NCBI GenBank assembly: GCA_949130495.1
Contig: OX422219.1
Coordinates: forward strand, 266,461,111-266,525,110
Source: Sambucus nigra
Lineage: Eukaryota; Streptophyta; Magnoliopsida; Dipsacales; Adoxaceae
Direction of reading: 5' to 3'
DNA length: 64,000 nt
Every line of letters begins with the position of its first letter. Positions within the stretch are counted from its first letter, which is position 1. A program made the position numbers and the translations under genes. Shown here in pieces: positions 45,033 to 56,389 of the stretch. The notes below the pieces were generated by a model that saw nothing but the letters and a program-made list of their open reading frames with translations, searched no databases and was not told the origin of the DNA.

Positions 45033-46731
45033 ATGCTATGGAATGACTAGTATTGGTGTGGCGATACTCGGCTTTGGGATTTATAAGGAAATTTATTCGA
45101 GACTTAAAGTGATGACGCTATGTGGATACTTGAAGATGGAAACTGAGGTGGAGTAACATCGAAATATGATTATAATGTCGGGGTGTGTTGATGATATATG
45201 CTAGGATAGCCTTAGAAATGTAAGGAGTACTTCTTGGCACGTCATGCCAAGCCGGTACGGATTAGAAGATATAGCCCTGTGGGATATTTACTACCCTTAA
45301 AATGCCAATGGCGGCGGGTGTGTTCGCCACGTAAATTCTGTGTGAGTAGAACCCAAAAGTAAGTTTGTTGACAATGTCGTGTGATCAAGGGATAGGGTAA
45401 GATTAATGCCTCGCTTGAACTAAGTAATGCCTATAGGAGTTTGGAATTTTGATCATGATATGATAAGGCAAATAATAACCTAGGTGTAGTAGGTTGGTGA
45501 TGTCATCACCAGTAAACGGACAAGGTCAATGTAGACATGGGTGTGAGGTATCCGCCGATCAGAATGGTTCAAGTACGCTAAGGATATGAAGGGTATGGAC
45601 TTTTCCCAAGGAGGGAATTCGGGAATTGACTTCATAGAGGAGTACTGATTCGTATATTTCTTTCATGTTACAGGAATGAATGATTGTAATTAGATTCTAC
45701 ATGGCTAGTGATACCCAAGCCAGGATATGTGGCTAGGATTAGTGCTCGGTGAGAACTTTGGGAACGAGTGATATGACTTCAAGCATATGGTATAGGTTCT
45801 CTTTCATAAATCATAGTCGAACTATTGGGCGAAATTTCTCGGGATGGTTGCTTGTCCCTTCTGACTCTCGTGTATCCCTTTCAATTTCGTTAATTGGGGA
45901 TTGGTATTCTCATATATGTGGTAACTCAAATTGATACCATGTCATAGTATGACGCGATTGGGCCTAGTAGAGAATGGTGGACTGGATATGCTCAATGCAA
46001 CTCGGTAACTGGATGCGCCCTATCTGAGGTATTCTTGCTATTATATAAAAATTTTGTGTATGGGTGGTTTCACTTTTGGAGACATAATTTGCTCATGTTA
46101 TTGACCTTTCTTAGGAATAGCGACCTTTTCGACTGGACGACATGGAAGTCAGTGGCTCTAGTTGTAAAGAGCGGGATGATGACTTGAGGATACGATATAT
46201 GGTTAGAAATCGAGGAAGACTTAGCACGGTGATGCTTTGCCACAGTGATTGGATTTAAATGGAGGCTTCAGCGGGTGCTTAAAGGTGAGGCGCCTAGAGT
46301 AGGACTAGGGTCTTCAGAGTAACGCGACGGAAGGTGAAATCCGAATGCACGGTTATGACTTGGTAAGAATATTACTTCTTGGAGTGATAAATTAACAGAG
46401 TATGGTTGTTGACAAGCTCATGCGAGTTGTGATGTCTGTATACCCTGAAAATTTGTACGATGCAGGATGTGCATTCCTAAGATGGAATTGACTTTGGTGA
46501 TGAATACGGTGATTAGTTGTATTACGATTCACATTGGAAGAGTGTTGATCGCTAGAAAGGGCCGCCTGTGGAGGCGCCATCGTGCCTTGGGTACTAGCTT
46601 GGATAGGACTAGAAATTGTTTGAACATGATCATCAAGTGAGTGGAGACTTGGAGTCGATTATGTGATGTTCATGGTTAGTGGGATGGTGATTATTAGAAC
46701 ATGTCACATGTTGATTATTTGGTGATAAACC
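45033..46731 (+). other. Internal domain of Y, non-coding
   Basis: 1.7 kb with no protein motif. It ends with AAACC (46727-46731), the target duplication of the minus-strand Sirevirus, and resumes at 53527. Confidence 0.55.
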
Positions 46732-48218
46732 TGTTAAGAGGTGATGGTCCCCGAATATCTAAATTTTAAATTCTAAAAAAATTTAATTTCTTTCAAACTT
46801 AAAGTGAAATTTAATCAAACTAAACAAATAATTAAATATCCACTTAAACACAAATTTAATCCAATTCAAGTTCTAAATTATGCCAAATAAACTTATGCAT
46901 GCATTTTGCCAAATTAATTATGCCAACTTGAATTAAATTAAACTTAATTTAGCACCAAAATTACACCAATGTTGCGATTAAACCAATTTTTATCTTTTTA
47001 CACTTAAACATGCATCTATTTAATTTTATCAAGATAAAAATAAAAACAATCACACAACACTTTAATGTACGAGAAAAACCCACAACGGGAAAAATCTCAT
47101 ACGGCCCAACCAACAAATCCACTAGGTATGGTTTTACATAAACAAGATAAAAGGCTTACTTCCTTGACTAGGCTACCTCTCAAGCCTTGAGGCTCCTTCT
47201 TGCTTCTACCTCCGCCTAGTTGATAACTTTGAAATCTACCGCAGTCTCGAAATCCACCGATGGGGCTCAACTACCGTCAACTACACATGGAGCCTTTCTT
47301 CATATGCACACCGCAAAATAATGAACGAATTCCTCGTAGGAAATTTTTCTCCTTTTGGATAGAGATTAAACCCGGTGCCAACAATATGATCTCAGACAAT
47401 ATAATATATGTAGGAACTTGGATTAAACTAAAACATGGGTGCAAACTTTGTATCTTGGTAGAAATTACACCATGAAAAATCAACACACAAAATGAGACTT
47501 TTTGGATAAGAATATCTTCTCTCTAATCCTCGCTAAAGTCACTTGAAAAAGTTTTCCCCGAAGTCTTAAAGGAAGGTACAAAAGTAGTGGGAAAGTGGAA
47601 AGTTTTTTAAGCAAAACTATCAAAAACTGACGTCAGTCGTTCAAGCGAATTTTGAATGTCATTCGAACAACATGGTTCGAATGAGTTTACTAACGAGATT
47701 ACTGACGAAAATGCAGTGACAGAAGTAGTTAGATATGTCGTTCGAACGAAACTTCTAACGAAAAAACAATAAAAATCTTGTTAGATAAGTCGTTCGAACG
47801 ACCTCGTTCGAACAAGGAAAAAGTTTCGTTCTAACGACATTTCAGAAAAAAAAAAAAAAAAAAAAAAGCTTTTTAAGCCCAAAAAATTTTATGCAAAGTT
47901 TTAAAATGATTTTCTGAAAAAAAAAAAGTCATTTTGACAAATATTTTATAAAAATACACTCATAAAAAAAAACCAAGTCTCTATAGATATTAAATGGATT
48001 CATACTTTTAGAAACCTTGGAATGCAAATATTGATGACGTAAAAGCTTCGCACATAAATCGGCAGTGATGTAATCTTGAAACTCTTGGCCGCTACGTCTT
48101 CAACTTAAACGTCATAGGCTTGAAAGGATATGACAAATTACAATCCTATGACTCAATAAATTTTGTCCGGAATTAAGCCAACACTACAAAGAGACTAGAT
48201 TGGAAATTTGCCCTTACA
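46732..48218 (-). repeat. 3' LTR of the minus-strand gag-only Sirevirus
   Basis: 1487 bp, TGTTAAGAGG ... CCCTTACA. It is collinear with 52052-53521. A pure A run at 47846-47867 is present only here. Confidence 0.95.
47636..47846 (-). promoter_or_regulatory. Palindrome cluster, gag-only Sirevirus 3' LTR
   Basis: Contains GTCGTTCGAACGAAAC, GTCGTTCGAACGACCTCG and TCGTTCTAACGACA, with several weaker copies. A TATA box near it is not obvious. Confidence 0.6.
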
Positions 48219-50068
48219 AATGTCCCCCTCTGGCTATTCCAGGACAAAATCCAAAATAAAAATCCTATAGGCCATCAAGCTCTTCTAAAAAGACACAAAC
48301 CCTCCCAAAATAAAAAATACAGACGCTTGACTAGACACATGGGATACAATGCTTTGCCGCTTTAAAATGTTTCCAATAAAGATGAAAATATGCACACTTA
48401 AATACACCATCAAACGGATAGGGAATATAACAAGATAAATAACATAATTAAATACTCCCCCTTTGTCTAACATGACATACTTAAGAAAGCGACGTCTCCC
48501 CCTAAGTTAGATTTCCTAAATTAAAAGGTTTAGATACCATTTCTCCCCCTTTTTGTTCAGGAATAGACAAAGATTAAAATGCATACATATTTCTTCCCAA
48601 TTAAATCAAAAACTCCCCCTAAATGAAACAAGGGATAGAAATAATGGAAAAACAAGTATATCATGCAATGGTGAATAAAGTGACAAGAATAATAAATCAC
48701 ATGGCATGAGAAACAACTAATCAAACACAAAAATTAATAAATACCAACTATGATGCGATAGGAAAATGATACCAAATAGAATAATCTAATATCATCATGA
48801 GATACAATCGTAAGAAAAAGAATATCTATGTCAACATGAATCATACATGGACTAGATAGAAAGGTAAAGACTCAAAAACTCAAACAAATATCGTATATAT
48901 ATACACACACACAAAAGATACCAATAACGCATACGCACATATACATAGGTATAAACACCACATACGAAAAAAAATACATTAATCTTCCCACACTCATATG
49001 GAAAAAATGTGTCTAAATAACATGTGGTAAATGAAAGTGAAGGGTTGTGAACTAGCAACAAAATAATGAAGACCCAATCACTTAAACATGTTCACGGATT
49101 TCTTATTTGATTAAAAAAATTTATCAAACTTAAATATAGTCTCATGTGACAATATAAAGTGAACTCAAGGAACAAATATACACAATGCACACAAGCCTAG
49201 AATTTTGATAATTCTACAAACCAATAGAGTCATGAGAAAAAAACAAAAGTAGGATACATTGTCATTGTGCAAACCCGTTGATATATCCATCCAAACTTCC
49301 TCACACATAATAATCTTTTTCTTTTCTTTTTGAATGTTCATATCAAACTCAACTACTTTGGCCTTGTCTAATTTTAACAATGCCACATTTTTTAGGCCAT
49401 ATTTCAATAGTGGCTTTTCACGCAAAGTAATTTTGTCTTTCGCAACCCGATTCCATTGATAAACAACTACACGAGATAAATATTTTTTTTAAATCCAGAA
49501 AACAGTTCTTATATGCACAAATCCTCCATAGTCATAGAAACATGTAGATGACTAAATTAATAGGAGAAATCTCACTTAACTTAAATATACATGTGAAGTT
49601 AAAGTTCAAAAGAGCTCGTGCGTGTGTGAATCGAGGCATATAAAAAGAGAATCCATTAAGCAAGTCAAAATCAAACTAATCCATGCAAGCATGATAAAGA
49701 ACACTTTAAGGATTGAAGATCTTAACGAAAAGTTCTATCCACGTGGATGCGGGGATGATATTGGATTAAAACTCAAGTATATTCCACATAAAAGGTGTAA
49801 AACTAAAATACACAAAAATATATATTTTTTTAATTTTTTTAATTTTTAAACAAACACAAAGATAACCCAAAAGACAAAACAAAATTATTTTTTTATTTTT
49901 TTAACTAAGATAGAATAAATAAAAATTAAATACAAAAGATATACAAGCCATAATTCTAGCAACATATATAGAATGAAGAAAAGACTAGAAAATGACAAAT
50001 AAACATACAACTAGCAGGAATATATCACGAGGCACAAAAGCTAGTGTATGCAAACAAAACTAACACAA
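48219..50068 (-). other. Post-gag non-coding region with repeated polypurine motifs
   Basis: No ORF with known motifs. On the minus strand it holds several AGGGGGAG-like tracts (plus-strand ccccct near 48225, 48465, 48498, 48545 and 48612) and the conserved stem-loop block at 49389-49449. Homologous to 58287-60271 and 7977-9485. The tract at 48219-48232 adjoins the LTR and is the probable plus-strand primer. Confidence 0.75.
49389..49449 (-). other. Conserved stem-loop block, minus-strand gag-only Sirevirus
   Basis: Minus strand TTGCGAAAG ... CTTTGCGTG, then AAAGCCACTATT and GGCCTAAAA, in the same order as at 8485-8548. Confidence 0.6.
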
Positions 50069-51955
50069 TCAACCTTTAGATTTAGCAAGTGAGGAATCAT
50101 GTGAAAGTAAATGAGAATCATAAAGTTTATCATGTAAATCCTCCAAATCGGATCGCCTAATCCACACAAGTGAAACACGATGCTCTAGGGATTTGGTGAC
50201 CTTGGTGACTCTACCCTTTGACATTCTAGGATCATTTTTAAGATCAAATAAAAACTTCCTAAGGTTCCCCTTCCGACCACAATGTGTGCAAGTGAAAACA
50301 CGATGTGAAGTATGACCTAAGGATTGACCTTTTAAAGTGTTCCTAGACGATTCTCTAAAAACTATAGTTTTGTCTTTATTAGCGGAAGTATCTTGAGTAT
50401 TGAAGCCAATACCACACTTGTAGTCTTTGATTTGGACCGTCCCTAAGATTTTATCTAATTTCTCCAACCTATACTCCAAAATCAAATTTGACCCGATTTG
50501 AGTCTTTCAATTTCTCTTCAAGTTTTACTATTCGAGACTCAAGCAAACACCTACTATCTTCAAACTCGAGAAGATCTTTCTTCATAGCCTCCATTAAACC
50601 TCTAAGGCTATATCTTTCACCTTCTACATACTATAGCTTCTCAGAATAATTCTCTCACGTGCCTTAAGGTCTTCAACTAAAATGCTCTCATCATTAGCTC
50701 CGACATGTTCTCTCATTTTAGCTTCTAACTTTAATTTTCCCTTTTTAATTTCAACGACTCCACATACAACTCACAGAAAGCCACTTGAAGTTCACTCTCC
50801 TCTTCCTCCTCTTCCTTCTCTTCATTCTCACTCTCTTCTCCACTCTCTTTACCATCAAACTCTTGGGATTTATAAACAATGACCTCGGAAGTGTCATGTA
50901 AAGGAATATCTACATGGGAATATTCATTGTCAATGCTCACATGACTTGCTAAGAATGCGGTGAAGTTGTGTTCAATGGGGGAATCAAGTCCCTCTTGTGG
51001 TTCACTATCACTAAGGGTGGCATTACATGAAATCGGTTGCTTTCCCTCCTTTGTTAGTTTAGTAGGACACTCGTATGCCCTATAACCATAACCCTCATAA
51101 CCATAACACCTATTTGACTCGTCCCTATTAAATCTTCATTATGATTTTTAGGGAATCTCTTGGCTCTATTATGCTTAGACTTCTCATACTTCTTAAATTC
51201 ATTTTTAAGTTTCTCTTTATTAGCCTTGAGAAATTTTCTAAACTGCCTAGCAAACAAAGACATATCTTCCAAGTCAACCTCAAACTCATCATCCAAAACC
51301 GATGTTTCCTCCTTTAGGGCTTCCAAAGCTATGCCCTTGTCTTTGTTCTTCTCATCCTTGGAGGGAAATATGTCAAGTTCATAAGTTTGTAAGTCACTTA
51401 CAAGCTCTTCTAGTTTCGTAGAGTCTAAAGTGCCTAAAGAATTTAAAATGGTCAACTTTGGAATAAATCTATTGGGTAGTGACCTCAAAATTTTATTTAC
51501 GACACGGTTGTCGGGTATCTTTTCTCTCAAATTAAAACATGAATTCACAATATCTGACAATCTTGCATAGAACTCATCAAACATCTCGCTTTCCAGGATC
51601 TTAATGGTTATAAATTTAGTGGTGAGGTTTTGGAGTTTCAAATATTTCACGACACTTGTTCCCTCATGGGCGAGTTAGAGTATATCCCATGCCTCCTTAG
51701 GCATTTCACACGTCATAACCGGTGAAATTCCTCTGAGTGTGACCGTATTAAAAAGGGCATTTAAACCACGGGAATTAAAATTAGCTAACTTAAGCTCAAT
51801 CTGACTCCATCTTTCTACAAGTTTAGGTACACGAACCTCTCCTTCTAAACATATTCCACCCTTTAACTACCAATATCCAGCCCGCTCATCTAGGGATTTA
51901 AGTGACGACCTCATACGCACTTTCCAATACGCGTAGTTGGAACTATCAAAAATAA
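50069..51955 (-). pseudogene. gag: Sirevirus gag, minus-strand gag-only element
   Basis: Starts near 51955 (NYAYWKVRMRSSLKSLDERA). The best frame, 51054-51650, has KLQNLTTKF, FYARLSDIVNSCFNL and LNSLGTLDSTKLEEL. The first zinc knuckle region reads RCYGYEGYGYRAYEC, where the second Cys is Tyr. A glutamate-rich stretch (NEEKEEEEEESELQVAF, about 50800-50850) is probably coiled coil. The last frame, 50069-50485, has the second knuckle as CTHCGRKGNLRKFL, with both His and last Cys lost, and ends SLVWIRRSDLEDLHDKLYDS...SKG and stop. Several stops interrupt the middle. Protease-type sequence does not follow. Confidence 0.9.
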
Positions 51956-52034
51956 AAAAAAATTGCAAAATGTAAAATTTTCAATTTTAAAGAATTCTTT
52001 TTGACAAAGGATCTTAAAACGATAATTTAGCGTT

Positions 52035-52050
52035 CCTGCTCTGCTACCAC
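52035..52050 (-). other. Primer-binding site, minus-strand gag-only Sirevirus
   Basis: Plus strand GCTCTGCTACCA is the complement of TGGTAGCAGAGC, an iMet site with one change. Confidence 0.85.
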
Positions 52051-52051
52051 T

Positions 52052-53521
52052 TGTTAAGGGGTGATGGTCCCCGAATATCCAAATTGTAAATTCTAAACAA
52101 ATTTTTAGTTCCTTTCAAACTTAAAATGAAATGAAATTAAAATAAATAAATAATTAAATATCCACATAAACACAAATTTAATCAAATTCAAGTTCTAAAT
52201 TATGCGAAGCAAACTTAAGCATGCATTTTGCCAAATTAATTTGTCCAACTTGAATTAAATTAAATTGAAATTATCCAAACTTAATTTAGCACCAAAATTA
52301 CACCAATGTTGTGATTAAATCAATTTTTATATTTTTACACCTAAACATGCATCTAAATGATTTTAGCAGGATAAAAATAAAAACAATCACACAACGCCGC
52401 GATGTACAAGGAAACCCCACAACGGGAAAAATCTCGGACGACCCAGCCAACAAATCCACTAGGTATGGTTTTACATAAATAAGACAAAAGACTTACTTCC
52501 TCGACTTGACTCCCTCTCAAGCCTTGACGCTTCTTCTTGCTTCTACTTCTGCCTAGTTGATAACTTCGAAATCCGCCGCCATCTCGGAATCCACCGATGG
52601 CGCTCAGCTACTATCGACTACACACGAAGCCTTTTTTCATAAACACAATGTAAAAAAATTAACAGACTCCTTCGTAGGAAACTTTTCTCCTTTTGGGTGG
52701 AGATGAAACCCAGAGCCAACAATATGATCTTAGACAATATAATATATGTAGGAACTTAGATCAAACTAAAACATGGATGCAAACTTTGTGTTTTGATAGA
52801 AATTAAACCACGAAAAATCAACATACAAAATGGGAATTTTTGGATAAGAAAATCTTCTCTCTAATCCTCTCTAAAGTCTGAAAAAGTCACTTGAAAAATT
52901 TATTCCCGAAGTCTTAAAAGTAGGTACAAAAGTAGTGAGAAAGTGGGAAGTTTTTTAAGACAACTGTCAAAAACTGATGTCGACCGTTCGAATGACATGG
53001 TTCGAATGAGTTTACTAATGAGATTACTAACGAAAATGCAGTGACAAAAGTTGTTAGATATGTCGTTCAAACGAAACTTCTAATGAGAAAACAGTGAAAA
53101 TCTCGTTAGATAAGTCATTCGTACGAGAAAAATTATCGTTCTAACAACATTTGAGAAAAAACAAAAATGTTTTTTAAACCCAAAAACTTTTATGCAAAGT
53201 TTTAAAATAATTTTCTGAGAAAAATAAAAAGTTGTTTTGACAAATATTTTACAAAAAGACACCCGCAAAATATAACCAAGTCTCTATATATATTAAATGC
53301 ATTCATACCATTACAGACCTTTGAATCCAAATGTTGATGACGTAAAAGCGTGGCACATAAACCTGCAAGGATGTAATCTTCAAACTCTTGGCTGCTACAT
53401 CTTCAACTCAAACGTCATAGGCTTGAAAGAATATGACAAAGTACTATCCTATGACTCATTTAGTTTTGTTCGGAATTAATCCAACACTACAAATAGATTC
53501 GATTGGAAATTTTCCCTTACT
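52052..53521 (-). repeat. 5' LTR of the minus-strand gag-only Sirevirus
   Basis: 1470 bp. The inner half (52390-52480, 'aacgggaaaaatctcgg') and outer half both match the left LTR, with scattered substitutions. Confidence 0.95.
52980..53150 (-). promoter_or_regulatory. Palindrome cluster, gag-only Sirevirus 5' LTR
   Basis: ACCGTTCGAATGACATGGTTCG, GTCGTTCAAACGAAAC and TCATTCGTACGAG. The copies are more decayed than those in the left LTR, and one stretch (the CGTTCAAGCG unit) is missing. Confidence 0.55.
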
Positions 53522-53526
53522 AAACC

Positions 53527-53682
53527 CTATGGGGGGCACGCAGGGTGACCTTAGTGTTGAGAACTTTGATGATTCTGTCTAGGAGGATTTCTATGGCTTA
53601 GAATAAAAGTTGGTGAACCCCATAAGCTTAAGGATAAATGGATCGAGAATTTTGGGGATGAAATTCCCCAAGGAGGGAAGGT
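53527..53682 (+). other. Last internal segment of Y and polypurine tract
   Basis: Non-coding. The sequence from 53640 (gagaattttggggatgaaattcc) resembles the conserved pol end of Tekay-type elements. AAGGAGGGAAGG at 53670-53681 precedes the LTR. Confidence 0.7.
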
Positions 53683-53897
53683 TGTAATACCCTGTCCCAT
53701 AATTCAATTAAATTTTTGTATAAATTATGATGGAGTGAGGGTTGAAGAGAATCATTAGAAAAATGTGGGTTAAAATGAAAGGAAATAAAAATAAAGGAAA
53801 GGGGTCGTTGTAACGACAATGGGATGCTGCTAGAAGCGAGATGAGATGTCATGCAAAGGTCGCCTTCAAATGACATCACACTGCATTACACTCCCAA

Positions 53898-54105
53898 GTC
53901 GCGCGAAGCCGTCCATCGAACGAGATAAACATGTCGCTCGAACGAGATAGGTATTTTGTTCGAACGACGGGTCTTAAAAATATTTTAATCAGATTGTCCT
54001 CGTGCGTTGTCACATTTATCGCCCTTAATTTGGTTTGTTGTTAAGCCCAGATGAGTCCGGAATGGGCACAATGGGATTTTTTTATCTTTAAGGGGTTTTT
54101 ATAAG
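53898..54105 (+). promoter_or_regulatory. Motif cluster and TATA-like box, Y 3' LTR
   Basis: GTCGCGCGAAG, CATCGAACGAGA, GTCGCTCGAACGAGA and TTGTTCGAACGACG between 53898 and 53969, then TATAAG at 54100-54105. Better preserved than in the 5' LTR. Confidence 0.6.
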
Positions 54106-54139
54106 GATTGTTTGGGCCATTTGTTGGGGGTAAAATGCA

Positions 54140-54143
<4 letters not shown>

Positions 54144-54195
<52 letters not shown>
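54144..54195. repeat. (GA)n microsatellite
   Basis: About 26 units. The corresponding place of the Y 5' LTR (near 25300) has no such run, so it expanded after insertion. The Arg-Glu and Ser-Leu frames across it are artefacts. Confidence 0.97.
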
Positions 54196-54198
<3 letters not shown>

Positions 54199-54706
54199 GT
54201 GGTCTTCCACCATGGGAGGGCTTCTCCCCACCATTCTTCCACCATTTTACCACCACAAACCACCCCATTCTTGTAGTTTCCTCCATGTTTGAACCATATA
54301 CACCCATTTCTACCATTATTGAAGAAGAGCAACGAATTTATAAGGTGTTGTTGGGAGTTTTGGAGAAGATGAAGATGGAACTTTCATGGAGTTTGAAGTG
54401 GGTTTTGAAGGGGTTTTGCTTGGAAGCTTGAATGTAGCACAAATGGAGAATTTTGGAGGGTGCATTTGGTAACCCCTTGAGGCCACCTTTGGAGGTGGGG
54501 GTTTCTCCTATGACATCAACCTTTCTACCACTATTTAGAGTCTTTTGAGGTGCAAAAATCAATCCTTTGCATTTAAGACTCTATTTGTATTATTTATAGT
54601 ATTGTAGTTAGATTACATTAATAGGGTGCATTTGATTAAATAATGAAAATCATGTATAGTAAATAATAAACATTTTTGTGGAATAAAAATGTTCGTAAAA
54701 TATTAT

Positions 54707-56325
54707 TGTAAGGACACAAATTTCCAATTGAGTCCATATGTAGTTTTGGCTTAATTTCCAACAAAACAATTTGAGTCATAGGATAGATGTTCATATTACA
54801 TCATTTCAAGCCTATGACATTTAAAGAGTTGAAGACGTTGCGGCCAAGAATTTTAAAGTTTTATCATTATCGATTTTCGTGCCAAGTTTGACGTCATCAT
54901 CATTTAAGTTTCCAACTCTCCTAAGGTATGAATGCATTTATATATATTTAGGAGCTTGGAATATTTATTTGGGTGTAATTTTATTTAAAACTTAACTGAA
55001 AAATAAATTTGTATTTTTTTCTAGAAAATACCTTTTTATGAAATGTCGTTCGAACGACATATCAGACAAGACTTCTAACGACCTTTACTTTGACTCTCTG
55101 AATTCTCGTTAGAAGCTCGTTCGAACGAAGTCATTCGAACAAGAATTCAAACGAACATCTAATGAGATTTGGAAATTTTGCTTCTGAAATCTCGTTCGAA
55201 GTTTTGTTAGTAATCTTGTTCGAACAGACTCGCTCGAATGACATTTCAGTGTCGTTAGAACGAACGTTCGGAAATTTTTGACAGTTTTTCCTAAAAACCT
55301 TCCCACCTTCCCCACTTGTCCACTAACTTTTTACCTAATTAAAAAGTGTGAGAACATTAGACTTTAGATCACTTTTGACATACATTCTTCTACACTTGGA
55401 GAGAAAATATTTTCTCTATCAAAAGTTCTTATTTTTGGGTTCTTATTTTCATGGATTAAAATCTTGAAAACATAAATTACACCCATGTTTGTTTAAATTC
55501 AAGTTTCTACTTATATATATCTTGCTTGGAATTTGTTTGGCATTGGGCTCCTTTTTTACCCATCAAGAAGAGAGTTTCGGTTCATTCTTTACCCATAAAG
55601 GAGAAGAAGTTTGTTTACGACAACTTTCTCACACGATGAAAGGCATTGTGCGTAGTTGGCTTTGATCGAACCCCATCGGTGGTGTTCGAGACTGCAGTGG
55701 AGTCCGTAGTTATCTATAAGGCAGAGGTTGAAGAGCGAAGGAAGCGTCGGGGCTTGAAGGAGTCGAGTCGAGTGTTGTAAGTCTTATTCTCGTGTCTTTG
55801 TAAAATTTTCGTACCTAGTGGATTCGTTAGGAAAGATCCGTCCGAGGTTTTTTCCATTTGGATTTTTCTCGTACATCGCTATGTAGTGTGATTGTGTTTA
55901 TTTTTATCTTGTAAAAGTCACCATAGATGCAAGCTAGGATAAACAAGATAAAATTGGTTTAATCATCACACTTGTTTAATTTGGTGCTAATTTAAGTTTG
56001 GATAATTTGGGTAAGTTTAATTTAATTATACTCCAATATTTAATTTAATAAAATTTGGTTTGACCTATATAGAAAATTAGAATAAATCATTGTTGGGAAA
56101 ATTTTAGGACTTGGGTCGAATTAATTTTGTTTTAGGTGGAAATTAATTTATTTGAGTGGTTTAATTTCACTTTTAGTTTAACTTAATTTTAATTTGAAGA
56201 AATTGAAATTTGAAGTTTGTTTTTGTTTTTGTTTAAAATGTAAATTGAAATTTTGGTTGGGAATTTAATTGAACCATAACATTAATTTTAAGAATTTAAA
56301 ATTTGGGAGCTTTTGCCCCTTTACA
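54707..56325 (+). repeat. 5' LTR of the plus-strand gag-only Sirevirus
   Basis: 1619 bp. It lacks about 32 bp of the motif cluster found in the 3' LTR at 60613-60646. Confidence 0.96.
55043..55270 (+). promoter_or_regulatory. Palindrome cluster, gag-only Sirevirus 5' LTR
   Basis: The perfect 18-bp palindrome ATGTCGTTCGAACGACAT at 55043-55060, then CTCGTTCGAACGAAGTC, CTCGTTCGAAG, TTGTTCGAACAG, CGCTCGAATGACA and CGTTAGAACGAACGTTCG. TATA-like sequences lie both upstream (near 54940) and downstream (near 55512), so the start site is unclear. Confidence 0.65.
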
Positions 56326-56327
56326 AG

Positions 56328-56339
56328 TGGTATCGGAGC
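56328..56339 (+). other. Primer-binding site, plus-strand gag-only Sirevirus
   Basis: TGGTATCGGAGC, an iMet site with A-to-G at position 8, two bases after the LTR. Confidence 0.9.
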
Positions 56340-56389
56340 TAAAGCGCTAAGTTATTGCGTTAAGAACTTTAATTTAGTTTTGTTTAAAA

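Larger units (their letters stand above)
46732..53521 (-). mobile_element. Gag-only Sirevirus, minus strand (TR-GAG type)
   Basis: 6790 bp. LTRs are 46732-48218 and 52052-53521, flanked by AAACC (46727-46731, 53522-53526). The outer right base is T instead of A. The primer site at 52035-52050 reads TGGTAGCAGAGC on the minus strand, one change from the standard. The only coding region is gag (50069-51955). It ends in a stop after SKG, and no protease, integrase, RT or RNase H follows in the 1.85 kb before the polypurine tract. Such elements with terminal repeats and only gag are known as TR-GAG and depend on pol from relatives. Confidence 0.93.

Noticed and set aside
54041..54431. Ser-Leu and Arg-Glu repeat proteins
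   Set aside because: They are translations of the (GA)n microsatellite inside an LTR.
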